A program made the translations under genes and the position numbers. The notes under the pieces are model-generated. The model was not told the origin of the DNA and made no database searches. It saw only the letters and a program-made list of their open reading frames with translations. Shown piece by piece: positions 10,164 through 23,172 of a stretch of 62,000 nt of DNA. The number at the start of each line of letters is the position of its first letter. The stretch's first letter is position 1. Source of the DNA: Cristatella mucedo (taxonomy: Eukaryota > Bryozoa > Phylactolaemata > Cristatellidae); assembly GCA_009760855.2 (NCBI GenBank), contig WPIO01000011.1:3522501-3584500 (forward strand). The letters are read 5' to 3'.

Positions 10164-12769
10164 GGCTCTTCTCATACGAGCAAAGTGTCCATCCGATTGG
10201 CCCTGAATGAATCAGTAAGAGTATCGTGCTCAAAAATTTCTTGTCATTACTAGGTCCCGTAAAATGAGACTGGCGAACTAAAAGAGCTTCGGGGCCACAT
10301 TCGACCGTGAGGAGTAGAACTTTCTGTGCTCAACACGTTCATGAGAGGAGGATGCCCAAGCGGTCACCAGGGTGATGGTCGCCAGGGTGATGGTGTACAG
10401 CTTCTTCTGAAGGCTAGCTGCGCCCAAGGAGCCAAGGACAGGAGTCGCGTGGTTAGAGGTTCAGGTCGCGTTTGTGGATTACTTCTCCCCGGGGCAGTTC
10501 CGTCGACCACAGAGCGAATCAGATTCCATCGATATAGGGAAGCCAGGCAATTCAGTGGTACGACATTCCCGGTCCCTCCAGACCTGTAACACTCGGCTGA
10601 ACGGAACTGAGGCTTTGCAAAACTTCACTGGTACCTTTATAAGATTGATCGGTCAATATCCCAGACGAAGAAATGGCTACTAAGTGAGAAAGATTTCAGC
10701 AGAAATGACAGTCTATATTTTTCTCGGAAACTGCATTGCCTGGAGTTGAAAGCGACACTCACTCACTACGAACAAAGCCCTGGTTATTTATGCACATTGA
10801 AAGCCGCTGATGCTTTGAGCACCCTATTGAAATAGCTCAGTGGTGTAACGCGCACTTAGTCATTGCGGCTTAGTAGAGTTACTGACGTCGAGACTTTCCA
10901 CTGCATTTCATTGTAGATGAAGGGCCCAGCGGTGCACTGCTGCAAGTGAGAGCGCCACATTAGGAATGGTGGCGTTCCTAGTGCGACTGCTGAAAATTGG
11001 GGGGGGGAAGGCCGAAATCACCATGAAAAGACATGTGCAGCGTAACGCAAAAACTAAGCGCTTTGAGCAGGTAACGAATGCGACTACGACGAGCCAGTAA
11101 TGCGTCCGTTGGCAGCCAGGAAAGAAGCTCAGGCCACAACAATCTGCTCTGATATGGCCTGCCGGTCTTCATGCTTTCCATCCAGCGGTAGCTTCGCACA
11201 GCGTCATCTGCGGTCTGGCGCACCTTCCTAGTAAGCTAGGACACAAAACAATAGCAGGTTAAGGGCCGACTATTTAACCAACCTGTAAGAAATTTTCAAT
11301 GCACAAGCATAACAAACATCCTCAAGGGGTGTGGCAGTGCTAAAAATAAAAAATGATATAGAGTGTGTGTTGAACCCGAAACCTCCAAGACCAGGAAGGA
11401 GTAATTTCCTTTAACATATTTTGAGAGGCTTCATGCGACTATCTCTTTTTCAATCAAGGCAGGAATCACAGACACGGCAATTTACTGTGAAAGATAAAGG
11501 AGCACTCAAAGTGTGCAAGCAGTGTATATATATTTGAGCTGCGTGAATTTCATCATTTGAATGGCTTCCGATCTGGCTTAAAATTTTAGCTTGGATCGTC
11601 CGAATGCACTTCATCCACGGGGGGGGGGGGTAAGAGAGATGGATGATATGGAGACTTTAGAGGCCAAGTGACAATATTTAGTCTCACGATCAATATGATG
11701 ACACTCCATAGGCATCCTAGCACTTCACCTGCTGGTGGAATGCCAGTTTCCTGGTGTGCAGCATACAAATTGCCATTGCTCTGGTCACCGCCTCAAGACG
11801 TTTGCTTTGCCTATGCTATTACTTCCTTCATCCATCTAACTGCAGCGGGTATCACTTGCTTTGAAGCCTTAGTGTCCAAGACTCCAAACCATCAAGCACT
11901 CAAGGTATTCATGTCACAAGAAAGCTTCTAATAAACAGCCAATGCAGGTGAAATGGTGGGGCTAGACAGTTTTCCCCGGAAGGCTATGCCTCAGACATTT
12001 ATTTGGAGCACTTCAACAAAAGGCGATAATTATACTCCAGAACGAATGGTATTATTGATCAGTTAAAGATAGAGCATACACCGGGTACTGCCTGGCGGGA
12101 GATACCACCAGCACCTAAAAATGACCTGAGCCAATTGCCGGACTGTTCGCTGCTCCATCGGATCCATCTATTTGCACGTATACACCAGTCAGTCCAGGAA
12201 ATTGCACGCACCGTACCAAGCGATGTGAAGCCTGGGTTGTGGTCACTGTTGTGACCACGAGCAGAGCGACACCGTAGTTCAGCGTCTGATACAGTTCTGG
12301 AATTCCTAATACCTGGCTACTATGCTTTAGGCTAGATATGGAATTATTTCAAACGTGTGTAACTGCTCAAGAATATAGCTTTCGCAAAAAACAGAGCGTC
12401 AGTAACCATTCATTTCTAGAGCTCTTGCCCCCATGACAGGTATTGGTCTAACTAGCACGTCAAGCCATTTACAAGCCACTTTACCTAGATGCAGCATCTA
12501 ATACGTGCATCTCAGTCGTAGACTATAAATGAAACAAACTCTAAGGCCTTCAATTCTGTTAATACCTGAAAAGTACGGCAGGCGTCTGCACTTGGATTGT
12601 TCAGGCTCAAGAAGTTAACTGATTAGCTTAAACAAATTTCTGGCTTGCACAGCATTACAAGGCAAACTGTTAATGAAACACAGCGCCCACTTTTCATACG
12701 ACTCAAATCATGCATAAGTTTTGCTGGCAGCAGCACCTCATGGTATACCAGTGCAACCAGAGGTTTTGA
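10164..12769. other. No gene recognised; one tRNA-like SINE trace
   Basis: I see no coding signal. At 10,828-10,905 the word 'tagctcagtggtgtaacgcg' is a near-perfect tRNA A-box, followed by a degraded B-box, so an old tRNA-derived SINE is likely. G-runs occur near 11,000 and 11,620. Confidence 0.5.
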
Positions 12770-12870
12770 TGGTATACAGCAAATGTAAAGCGTCTAGAAA
12801 GAGATTGAGCTCTCTGGGGGCGCTTTATAAAGTGTGTTATAATAATTCTTATTATTACCAAGTATTTGCT
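12770..12870 (+). pseudogene. LINE 3'-end fragment
   Basis: This is the terminal motif of the L2/CR1-like LINE ('aaatgtaaagcg.ctagaaagag' then 'gggggcgctttata') with a degenerate ATT-rich tail. Only the extreme 3' end is present. Confidence 0.75.
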
Positions 12871-14064
12871 GCCCGAAAATCTCCTTTCAGTACATTTGAA
12901 CGGGGAATACCTAACGAAAAAGGATAATGGAAACATTTTAAACGTCGAATTTAATGGCCATAAATCAGACAGGCATTAATAATCAACTGTAGCTGTTCAA
13001 TTCACGCCTCATGAGCTCTTAGGAACTTAATGGAAACGCATTGCCATGCATATCAGACCAAGCTTACTATGTCCGGTATATTTTCGTGACTAGGCCGCAG
13101 AAAGTTCATAACTGCAAATTTATAACATGAAAATTCTTAACTGCAGAGTTAGGTCTATCATCATAACACAGTTATATCAGTTTTGACTTCTAGTCATGGG
13201 CACTAGATTTCCGCTACCCGAATCCACCAGCAAACTACCACCTCAACGCTCTACAATTTTGGAGACCGGCGACCTTACTCTGCCTTCATGTTAAGGCGTT
13301 CATACTGGAATTGACGTACGTTGATGACTGTGTCTGTGCTTCTTTAACTGGTTTCTTTTCTATGGAGAGCAGCTTTGTGGGCTGGATATGGCAACCAATC
13401 GCTTAAATCTATTTTATTTATGCAGAAAATTCATTAGGCTGCTCTCCCGACAAGTCTCTCGCTAAACATGGCCAATTTTCAGCTGCTCCATTTGAGGTTG
13501 CGAGCACTTAATGCAATGCAATCACAAGCTTGAGGTCTTCCGCTTCTCAACACTTAGTCAATGCTCGCATGTGGTCTCAATTTTTCCCTCAAATTGTACT
13601 TTATTGTCATTTTTTACCATCCAATTCTGCACATCTTACCACATGTAGGTCTCCAGGTTCAGTCTGACGTTTGTGCCCTCATCCGTTCGAAAAGTCATCT
13701 GTGAATAAAGAAGCCTTATAATCCTTGACAGTGAGGCTGTTTGCAAGAAAATATGTTCATTGCCAGTGCTGCTCAATCTTCTTTCTGACCTGTAATCACC
13801 TGTGGAATGCGACGAATTTACACTCGTCGACGCTCTCAACGAGTACGCACATCTGCCTGATCACTCTGCGTGCCATCGCCCAGTTGGCCTAATGTTTACC
13901 ACAGGCATTGTACTCGCTAGTTTTACTACACCCAAACTCGAAAAAACATTAAAAGTCGGGAATAACTGTTCATCGACATAGATAGGGGCTATTGCAGATC
14001 ATACCAATCTTTCGTAGCAAAGACCAAGTCAATGTTCTACTAAAAAAATTGGCAAATCACTGAC
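12871..14064. other. No gene recognised
   Basis: I see no coding, RNA or clear repeat signal in this stretch. Confidence 0.5.
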
Positions 14065-14600
14065 GCCCACTAATGATAACAATACATTTGAAAAAGCGCC
14101 CTCTGAGAAAGCAATCGCTTTCTAGGCGCTTTGCATTGGTGCAAAGGAAGCACGATCGAATGGTTGGTAGCATGCTCAGTAAACAACAAGAATAACATGG
14201 TTAGGGGTGACATGCAGATGGTCAGTATGCAAGTATGGTTAGTGGCAGCATGTGCAGTGCACGCATAAGCACATGAAAGACGAATCACAGGGACCCACTA
14301 AATGCTGTCATAAATAGATGCCTTTTTATTTTATTTTTAAATGTGGGCAGGTCAGGAGATGTCGTGACGCAAGTCGGGAGTAAGTTTCAGGCTTCGGTAG
14401 CATACAAACTAAAGGCATAGTCTTTAAAGGACTTGAGGTGTGTACGAGGTAAAGGTAAACATTTAGACTCCGAAAAGCGGGTTTTACGATGCTTAGCCTG
14501 GTGGGGAATAGATCTAATAGGTAGGCTGGAGCTAAATAATGAAGGGACCTAAAAGTGAGAGACAAAACTTTGAAATCGATGCCTTCCATAAATGCGGATG
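14065..14600 (-). pseudogene. LINE 3' portion, antisense
   Basis: The minus-strand frame 14,326-14,589 reads '[20 protein letters not shown]', matching the same block in the copies at 21.9 and 48.1 kb. It is followed by the 3' untranslated region and the terminal gcgccctc/ctaggcgc motif near 14,095-14,135. The copy is 5'-truncated and broken. Confidence 0.8.
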
Positions 14601-14694
14601 ACCGCCATCAACCGTATCGATAAATGCTTTCAGGCAACATATTACCTAGTTGTCGTTGTGGTGATCTTTCAGAGCACTTCCCTAGCTGCCTTGA

Positions 14695-14850
14695 TGGTTT
14701 GGTGGCCCAGCGTTTAGGTTCTCGTCCAGACCAAGGTCATGGTGAATGTATTTCATGGCTGAGGTCGTGAGCTCGAGTCCCGCGGCACAAATTAAGTGCC
14801 TGAATAGAGATTAAGTTATCTTATAGCGCTATAAAGGTAAATTATATTTA
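14695..14850 (+). repeat. tRNA-derived SINE-like copy
   Basis: Head region 'ttggtggcccagcgtttagg', B-box-like 'gaggtcgtgagctcgagtcc' and tail 'agtgcctgaatagagatta...cttatagcgctata' follow one another. The same arrangement occurs at 38,520-38,637. Confidence 0.6.
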
Positions 14851-15289
14851 TTCTTAGTCAGCGAGACAAGTTAGATGGCATGAATTATTTCATCCCAAAG
14901 TTGACCAGATCACCACTTGACTCCTGTACTCAGTAACCTCACTACAGGGCACCCCTACCTTAAATCCTGGCAGTACCCTAATGTCAGGTTCTGAGCCTGA
15001 CTAGTGAACTAATCCCGATATTCATCAACCAGTTACACAATATCACTAACCCTGTAAGTCGTGTTCCCACTGTTATTCTGAGATGCATAGACCTGCTGCT
15101 GCCGTGCATAACTAACATATGAAATGTGTCCCTAGCCACCCGCTCGACCTTACATGTTTTAAAAAGGTTGTTGTGAGACCACTGACAAACAAAGCAAAAC
15201 TTCAACATTTAACTTAAGCCACTGCCACCTACTCTTCCAAACTCCGTTCCTGTCAAACACACTAAAATCAGAAGTCGCACCAGCTAAAC

Positions 15290-15660
15290 TCTTATATTGA
15301 AACTAAAAACTTAGCAAGTAAGTTCCTGTCTGATTTACAGCTAATAAATGCATCTGGTCAGCATTGCTTTGGGTTTATAATGGCCCTCTTAGGAATGCAG
15401 ACTTTGCTGAATACTCTGTTTGATTGGCTGGATCCTTTGGAAGCATTTGATACTCTTGATCGTGAAGTCCTTTTCAAGCGTCTCTCACTTCGCCAGTGCA
15501 TCACTGGCACTGCACTGCACTGATTTAGGTATTATCTTAGTGTGATACTCCAAAGAGTTGGCGTCAATTTTTGAGGAGCAACTAAAGTACAATTTACCTC
15601 AGGATTCTGTGCTCAGTTCATTTTTTTAATGTGTTCTCTCCATATAGCCGCCGATGTAAT
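15290..15660 (+). pseudogene. LINE reverse transcriptase fragment
   Basis: Fragments such as 'WVYNGPLRNADFAEYS', then 'LDPLEAFDTLDREVLFKRLS', parallel the palm region of the copy at 18.7-18.9 kb. Multiple stops and shifts show it is dead. Confidence 0.7.
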
Positions 15661-15684
15661 CGCCACGCACAACCTGATGAGCGA

Positions 15685-15835
15685 TGGTGGCACACTAGGT
15701 AAAGTGGTAGCTTTTCACGACCTCGGTCCTAAGGTCATGGTTTCAAATCCTTCGGTGCGCGATCCTTTATCGCCGCTGCATGCAGTGTTGATATTCGTAA
15801 AGGCTCTTCTGTTGCTATATAAAAGAGACTATTAA
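15685..15835 (+). repeat. SINE-like copy
   Basis: tRNA-like words ('actaggtaaagtggtagc', 'ggtcatggtttcaaatcc') lie just downstream of the LINE fragment. They are related to the minus-strand copy at 38,395-38,465, which has a perfect B-box. Confidence 0.5.
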
Positions 15836-16079
15836 ATCAGCTAGAATATATATATATTTATAATATATATATATATATATAAATATAATCTATGCTTTCA
15901 CTTAAATGCCGATGACACACATCCTGTGCCTATGCTTTGATCTCTTCCAGTGCTCTATCGCATCATACTCTCTCTACTCTCTTGATATTATATTGCTGAC
16001 ATTGATGCATTAATATTCATGACGTGGCATCACGTTAGGGGCAGCAAACTTTTTCAAATCGGATGACGATAACAGCAAT

Positions 16080-16205
16080 CTACTAGTTATAATAGTAATA
16101 CGTTTGATATAGCGCCCTCAGAGAGTTCAATCTCTTTCTAGATGTTTTACATTTTCTGCACAGAAAGCAGGATCAAATGGTTAGTGGTGGGCAAACCAAG
16201 CATGA
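16080..16205 (-). pseudogene. LINE 3'-end fragment, antisense
   Basis: Terminal motif 'gcgccctcagagagttcaat' / 'ctttctag' reads as the minus-strand 3' end of the same LINE family. Confidence 0.7.
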
Positions 16206-18549
16206 GTTAGAAATTATAAAGCTCAACAAACTAAATTCTCTCTGTCCCCATATACTGCATTGCATCTCTGAGAAATCCGTGTCCTGTTCGACAACGTCAA
16301 GTCTGGCTTGGCGAAGGCTGTTGAACGGAAGATCATGAAATAGACAGGCATCGCACGTAACTTCTGGTCCCAGGGTCGAGCGTCGGCGGCTGTCCTACCA
16401 TTCATCACAGCTTGGGTCTAGGTATGCCGGTAGTGAGCGGCGCCTCGATGCTCTTGGCATCAAAGCTGCTTATGGAAAGCTCTTTCGGAAACTGTCCATA
16501 AGCGACGCGATGTTCGGCAGCGCCTAGGGCCTGGGCCCAATTCTCCTCGGAGGGTAGCAACCGTGCTGTCTTCCAGCGAAATAACGCTCAGCCATGAGGG
16601 ATGACGACGCATTACCTGCGCGTGTTTAATACTTATATTCTCTAGTAAAAAATACTTTGAAAGTGACCTTTCACTAGACGACTACGTCAGCTATACAATA
16701 AGTCTGCCTAATTTTAGCTAGGCCACATTGAAAACATTTGGGCCTGCTTACACGGGGATTCGACATCTAATTTGGTTCACGCTATTTCGACATCCTGTCA
16801 CGACCTTCATGACGTTCACCATGCATACAGATATGCTGGAGTGCTGATCAACATTGCCTAGGCACAAACGTCAACTTTACAGATAGCAGATACCTAATCC
16901 AGACAATTGTCTGTGCTAGGTCCGTGCAAAAGCGTGCGTTTCAGCTTCAGAAGCATTACTATAGCTTGTAGTTGATGGATCAAGCTCAGTGAGGAGGCAC
17001 ATCCGTATTTTTCACCTGTAGACGGTGGATTTAACAGCACTAGGTTTTAGCCTAGGGGTAAGTTGCTCGAATTCAACAACCCATATAATAACGAGAGTCT
17101 TGACGTAGCTAAATGTCGCATGTCGATGCCGTACGATGTTGAAGAAGCCTGGTGGTCGATTTAGTCCTTTGTTCTGTTGTGCTACTGTGGCTCTGGTGGT
17201 GGCAGATCTTGGGAGTCTAACGGAGGCACCAGCTTGGACGCGAGCCGTAAAGGAGACTCTCACTTTATTTCTCCCAGTGAGTACATACACGAGAGCTCGA
17301 TGGATTGCAGCAGCCGCGTCTGGAAATATAACGTACATTAGTCTTGAAGCTGCTGTGCTGCGTCAGTGACTTAAACCATTGACCGCAGGTGAGGCATACA
17401 TTAGTGACGGGGAGGGGGTTTCTAATTACAACAGCAGCAGCAGCATGCTCGCGAAACAGTTCACCTCGAAGACTCGTCGTGACGTTTTGGTCAACTTTTG
17501 GACGCTTCTGTTTGTGTGTGTCTTAAATTTGCCTGGCTTCTTCTGAAAAGATTCAATTGGCTTGGTCTCTCGGCGACTGCAACGCTGGTACATCCTGACA
17601 CGTGCGTGTCATTCAACTTTGTAAAGTTGCGGCCAGGCTACGGTGGTTGGACTGGCTTGTCGTAAAAAAAAACGAATCCTACTTCGTGCTTAACTTCGCA
17701 ATACCTGATCTCTTGGCTGACTTTCGAAAATCTGCCAGTGAACGGGTGATCCTAAACATTTTGATTTTGCCGGATGTTGCGTATCAGACCCCACATGCTG
17801 TGTAACCGACTAGAAATGGCAGGCAGGACTAGTTAGCTGAGACAATGCTAGTAACGACGGGTCTAAGTCGTCATCACTCTTGCGCTGATGCAGGGATGTC
17901 TGCTTCTCCTCGTCTTGTGTCCACGAATCTAATTATCGTTAGACGTCGTTTCAGTTCCCTCGTGAGTTAGAGCTGAAGGTAAGTTGTGTTGCCTGTCTTC
18001 AGAAAAGTCAAGTGTCGACTACCTGAACTTCCGAGGCTTCGTAGATGCATTGAATCCAGGCCATTTCTGCTGCAGAAGTTTTTGAAAATGATGAAGACAC
18101 GACAGCTAGGATATTGGTTAAGAAGACTTCTGAAATCCCCAGTAATAATGTGTGCGATAGGTTAACGACGTCTCGAAGCCGAATGTTGACGTCTACCGTA
18201 GTTGGGTTCATAAGACTTTTGTATTGCTCCAGCTGTGGACGGCTTAAATTTAATTAGGTGGCAGTGAAATAGCAGTTTTCTAAATTAAGGACCGAGCCCA
18301 TATGCCAGAACTAGGCACAATCACGTAAGAGGTAACTGAAAATGCCAGCCGACGGCTCAAAAGGTAGAGAACTGATCCGGGGTAACTGGGTTCTTCTCCA
18401 CTTTAGGCAAACCACTACACCCTGTCGCACTGCCGACGGCCTTCAGCCTTGTTGCGTTTTGAAATAACAGAAAGTGTGCCAAAAAAACGTACTGGATTTA
18501 CGATCATAAATATTTCATTAGCCTCAGGTCGTGTCACAGCACTTTCAAA
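16206..18549. other. No gene recognised
   Basis: Several open frames (17,012-17,369, 17,602-17,805, 18,008-18,211) resemble no family and overlap on opposite strands. I find no feature I can support. Confidence 0.5.
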
Positions 18550-19701
18550 AAGTCTGTAGTCAGGCCACTACTCAAGAAAGCAGCACTAGACCAAGAGAAC
18601 TTGAGCAACTTACACCCAGTCTACCTACTACCGTGCCCATTGAAGACGCTGGAACGAGTCGTGGCAGACCAGCAGAACCCATATTTTGAAACTTTAAACC
18701 TTGCTAGTAAGTTCGAGTCTGGTTTCAGAGCTAATCACTAAACAGAGTCAGTATGGTTTTGGGTTTACAACGACCTAATTAGGAATGCCGACGTAGGTAG
18801 AGTATCTCAGCTTGTTTTGCTCGATCCTTCAGCAGCTTTTGATACTATCGATCACCAAGTCCTTTTCGAGCGCCTCTCATCTCGTCTGGGCATCACTGGC
18901 ACTCCATTGCAATGGCTCAGGTCTTATCTTAGTGGGAAAATCCAGAGTATTGATGTGTGAATGGACAAAGATCATCCGAGGAACCCATGAAATATGGTGT
19001 ACCTCAGGGCTTCGTGCTCAGTCCTGTTCTTTTCACGGTTTCTACTCTCCCTCTTGCCGATGTGACTGCCAAGCACAAGCTAGGCTTTCACTTCTATGCC
19101 GACGACACTCAGTTGTACCTTAGCTTTGATTTTTACCAGCCCTCCAGCACGTCAAATTTTCTCAACTTCCTTAATGCATGTATTGATGACATCCACACAT
19201 GGATGGCAGAACACTTTCTAAAACAGAATGATGATAAAACCAACTTACTAGTTATGTTCAGACCAAGTCCGATTCAGAAGTTGGACAGAGTAACACTCAA
19301 AATTGGCTCTGCAAGCATGTCTCCTGTTGAATCAGCTCGAAATCTAGGTGTCATATTCCAAAGCGACCTCTCGTTAGACGACCATATCAGCTCTACAGTC
19401 AAATCCGCCTATTTTCAGCTACATAGCATTGCTAAAATTCTCGCTTGTTTAGGTAGGGATGCCGCATCTAAACTGGTCCATGCATTTGTGACGTTGCGTC
19501 TTGACTCGTGTAACTCACTGCTTGCTGGCCTATTGGCCTCTGCACTCAGGCACTTACCGTTGGTGCAAAACTCTAGGTTTGTCTGTCGTGAGCGGCGCAG
19601 TCGCCACATCACACCACTTCTTGCCGACCTGCACTGGCTACCAGTCAAGCAACGGATCAGCTTCAAGGTTTTGTCACTCACTTTTAGGTCACATCATTCT
19701 T
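18550..19701 (+). pseudogene. LINE ORF2 copy (L2/CR1-like), RT domain
   Basis: A long, fairly well preserved non-LTR reverse transcriptase region. The palm is visible as 'LLDPSAAFDTIDHQVLFERL', the catalytic box as 'FYADDTQLYLSF' (near 19,095) and the thumb region as 'NLGVIFQSDLSLDDHISS'. One frame stays open from 18,957 to 19,730, but upstream there are stops and shifts (about 18,735-18,960). The copy breaks off at about 19,701, where a palindromic (TA)n structure begins. Confidence 0.9.
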
Positions 19702-20025
<324 letters not shown>

Positions 20026-21409
20026 TCAAGGCTCACAGTGTGGCTCACGTGGCTCCTAAGGCTCACGTGATCGCCAGCCATGCTTGTAGAGACTCCAGCT
20101 TCATTTGTGTTGGTCAAGCATCTTTAAGGATTAGCATCGCTACGAGCACAGCACTTTCAGCAAATGGCTTGAGCGCTGAAGCTGCTACAGCACTTTCGTA
20201 AATCTGGGGTTGAAAGTGATGGATAACTTTGAGCACCCATTGTGGTCATTCTATACCAGGTTCGCTGCTTGTGACTATCTTGGTGGGTATTGTATACAAG
20301 TATACTTTTGACCTGCCAGCTGCTAAAGCATGCATTGTGCAAGAAATGTGGTGGCCTAGAGCTGAATTGGGCACACAGGAAAATTGCATGCGAAGCATGG
20401 GCGAATGAACAAAGCGTTGCTTAATCGGGTCATAGTAACCAGCTGTTGTTTGTGTCTTCTTGTGAGCTTCTCAGTACTTATCTAAGAATATTACTTGGGT
20501 GCTTTTGCATGGCGGCCTGAACAGGATATCCTGATTCTCATTAACTACTGGATATTGCGTTCCTTGCAGCGAGTTGTAAAACGCCTGAATAGATAGACTC
20601 TCGTTTTCTTATGGCGCTATTTACGTGACGTGTTGCTGTTTTTACTCCTCATGTTATACCTAGTACGAAAAAGGGTTGCTCTGAATTTTGAATCTAGCGT
20701 AAGGACAGCTAAATCTGTCCGAGCTGAAGTTTCAGACTCGTCTGAGACATTCGAATAGCAGAACTTCCGTTGGAATGAGAGAAGGTATTTATAAAAGCTT
20801 TTGCTGAATCAAAGCTAGCTTCCTTAATTGCAGTGACTTGCTGCAGCAACCTTAGCTGTGAGAAAGCTGAATGTCACAAAATTGCCGCATTATCCTGCTT
20901 CAAGTTTTGAGTTCTTGTAAGTGCTCCCATCCTCTATAGCTAAACATGAAAGTGGTTGAACTTTCTGCTGACATGTCTGCATTGCTATATGAGTGACAAT
21001 GGTCATAGCGTAGCAATAACCAGATTGTCATTGTGTACAACAATGAAGCATCGTTCAAGACCAGCATTATTTGTCTTCTGCAGTATAGCAAACTGACTAG
21101 CAAATTTTCCAAGCCATTTCATAGCCAGCATACTTTCGAATGTTACCTACTGTTTTACGATCATTGATCACATAAGTGACGTCTTTCTCACGTATTCGAT
21201 CAAATTTGTAATCGAATATTTACGGAATGCTGCAATAACTCATCAAATAATCCGAAGGAATATAGTTTTAGGCAGCTTTTTACGGCATTACACCTACGAA
21301 AGAAAATTTGTTAAGCTGCTGCCCTGTACCAAATAGTTGTCTCTTCTGGTTAAGGCTATTAGTTAATGGTATATCTGTACGGAACGTCTATCACGTTGCA
21401 TTCTAAACT
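20026..21409. other. No gene recognised
   Basis: Short 'ggctcac' repeats occur at 20,020-20,075. A tail-like SINE word ('cgcctgaatagatagactct...ttatggcgctat') lies near 20,583-20,625. Nothing else can be supported. Confidence 0.5.
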
Positions 21410-22440
21410 CACTTGCTGCATGCATTGATGACATCCGCACATGGATGGCAGCAAATTTCCAAAAACTAAACGATGACAAAACTAACTTAGTAGTTATGGG
21501 CAAACCCAGTGTGATTCAAAAATTGGATAGGCTGACGCTCAAAATTGGCTCTGCCAGCATATCTCCTGTCAAATCAGCTCGAAATCTAGGTGTCATATTC
21601 CAAAGCGACCTGTCGTTAGACGACCATATCAGCTCCACGGTCAAAGCTGCCTATTTTCCGCTTCATGACATTGCTAAAATTCGGGCTTGTTTAGATAAGG
21701 ATACCACGTCCAAGTTGGTCCATGCATTCGTGACATCTCGTCTCGACTTCTGAAACTCACTGCTCACTGGCCTACCAGCATGTGCGATCAGGCGATTGCA
21801 GCTGGTGCAAAACTCCGCAGCTAGGCTTGTCTGTCGTGAGCGTCGCAGTTGCCACATTACTCCACTTCTCGCCGACCTGCACTGGCTACCAGTCAAGCAA
21901 CGGATTGACCTCAAGGTTTTGTCGCTCACTTTTAGGTCCCTTCATTCTATGGCTCCAGCCTATCTGTCAGATATACTACCCCATCAGGCCAAGCATCGTA
22001 CCACCCGCTTTTCGGAATCCAACAGTCTAGAAATACCTCATACAAACCTCAAATCCTTTGGAGACCGTGAAATTAGTTCGTATGCTCCCAAAGCCTGGAA
22101 CTTCCTCCCGACCTGCGTCAGAACATCCCCTGACCTGACCACATTTAAAAAGAACTTAAAAACACACCTATTTAGGACAGCATTTAGTGGGTCCCTGTGA
22201 TTTGTCCTTCACGTGCTTATGCGTGCTGACACTGTGCATGCTGCCACTAACCACACTTGCATGCTGACCCTGTGCATGTCAGCCCTAACCATGTTATTCA
22301 TTTTGTTTGTTTTTCAAGCATGATTTTACTTACCATTCAATTGCATTTCCCTTTGCAGCAAATGTAAAGCGCCTAGAAAGAGATTAAGTTCTTTGAGGGC
22401 GCTTTATCAAGTACATCATTATTATTATTATTATTATTGC
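21410..22440 (+). pseudogene. LINE, 5'-truncated copy with intact 3' end
   Basis: This copy starts within the RT thumb region ('CIDDIRTWMAANFQK') and runs through ORF2 to the 3' UTR and an (ATT)n tail at about 22,417-22,439. One in-frame TGA at 21,751-21,753 replaces a Cys codon of the other copies; otherwise two frames cover the whole region. 5' truncation is the usual product of target-primed reverse transcription. It is closest to the copy at 47.7-48.6 kb. Confidence 0.9.
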
Positions 22441-22863
22441 ATAAGTTTGATTTTAACTTTTATAAATCCTTAACTCTTCTAGGCCTGTAGGCTTTCACAA
22501 AAGACTATATACATTACATGTCTTTTCTAAATGAGTCTATTAAAGTTATCCTCGAAATTAAATTTAGATCCGTAGGCTTGTGAGTAGCGATAGGAGTCAC
22601 ATGTTTTTCAACAAAACGCTATGCTACAAAAACTAGCGCCAATGCACAATCGAGTTTTAATAGTAAAGAATTTTCAACCATTGACCGTTAAAATTTATAA
22701 TATGCATGTCCGAGTCGATAGAGGCGACATCTTCCCAAAATGGCAGTGGTCAAATATGATTCAATCGTCTACAATATTTAATTGCAAAATAATGTAAGGA
22801 TATTGAACAATGCATCCCCTTCAAGAGAGTAGGGTGTGTCACATACACAAAGCACCTGGAATA
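22441..22863. other. No gene recognised
   Basis: A/T-rich DNA without coding signal, lying just left of the retrotransposon target site. Confidence 0.5.
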
Positions 22864-22868
22864 GTTAG
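22864..22868. repeat. Target site duplication GTTAG (left)
   Basis: GTTAG directly before the 5' LTR is repeated exactly after the 3' LTR at 27,203-27,207. Confidence 0.9.
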
Positions 22869-23158
22869 TGTGGTCTGATTATATGCAGGCCGGTACTGCT
22901 CCTTCCTTATACAGCTGTCAGGAGCATCACCGGTGGTGCATAGCTGTGGTCCGCCTGTGGTGTGGTTTGGACAGGCCGGTAACCACAGTCAGATGGTGGA
23001 CTCACCATCGGGGTCGGCAAAAACAGCCGTGGGCGAGGAGGGGGATTCAGTGGGGAGAGAGGGGCGAGTGAAGTCGTGCTCCCTCTGCTCTGTAGTAGAA
23101 TAAACTGTTGGTGTTGGTTCTGTGCGGGCGTTCTTCGTGTAAGGCACATCGAAGCACA
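22869..23158 (+). repeat. 5' LTR
   Basis: Starts TGTGGTCTG and ends GAAGCACA, 290 nt, with an AATAAA-type word (tagaataaactg) near 23,097. No canonical TGG primer binding site follows immediately (next bases agctatttcttggg). Confidence 0.92.
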
Positions 23159-23172
23159 AGCTATTTCTTGGG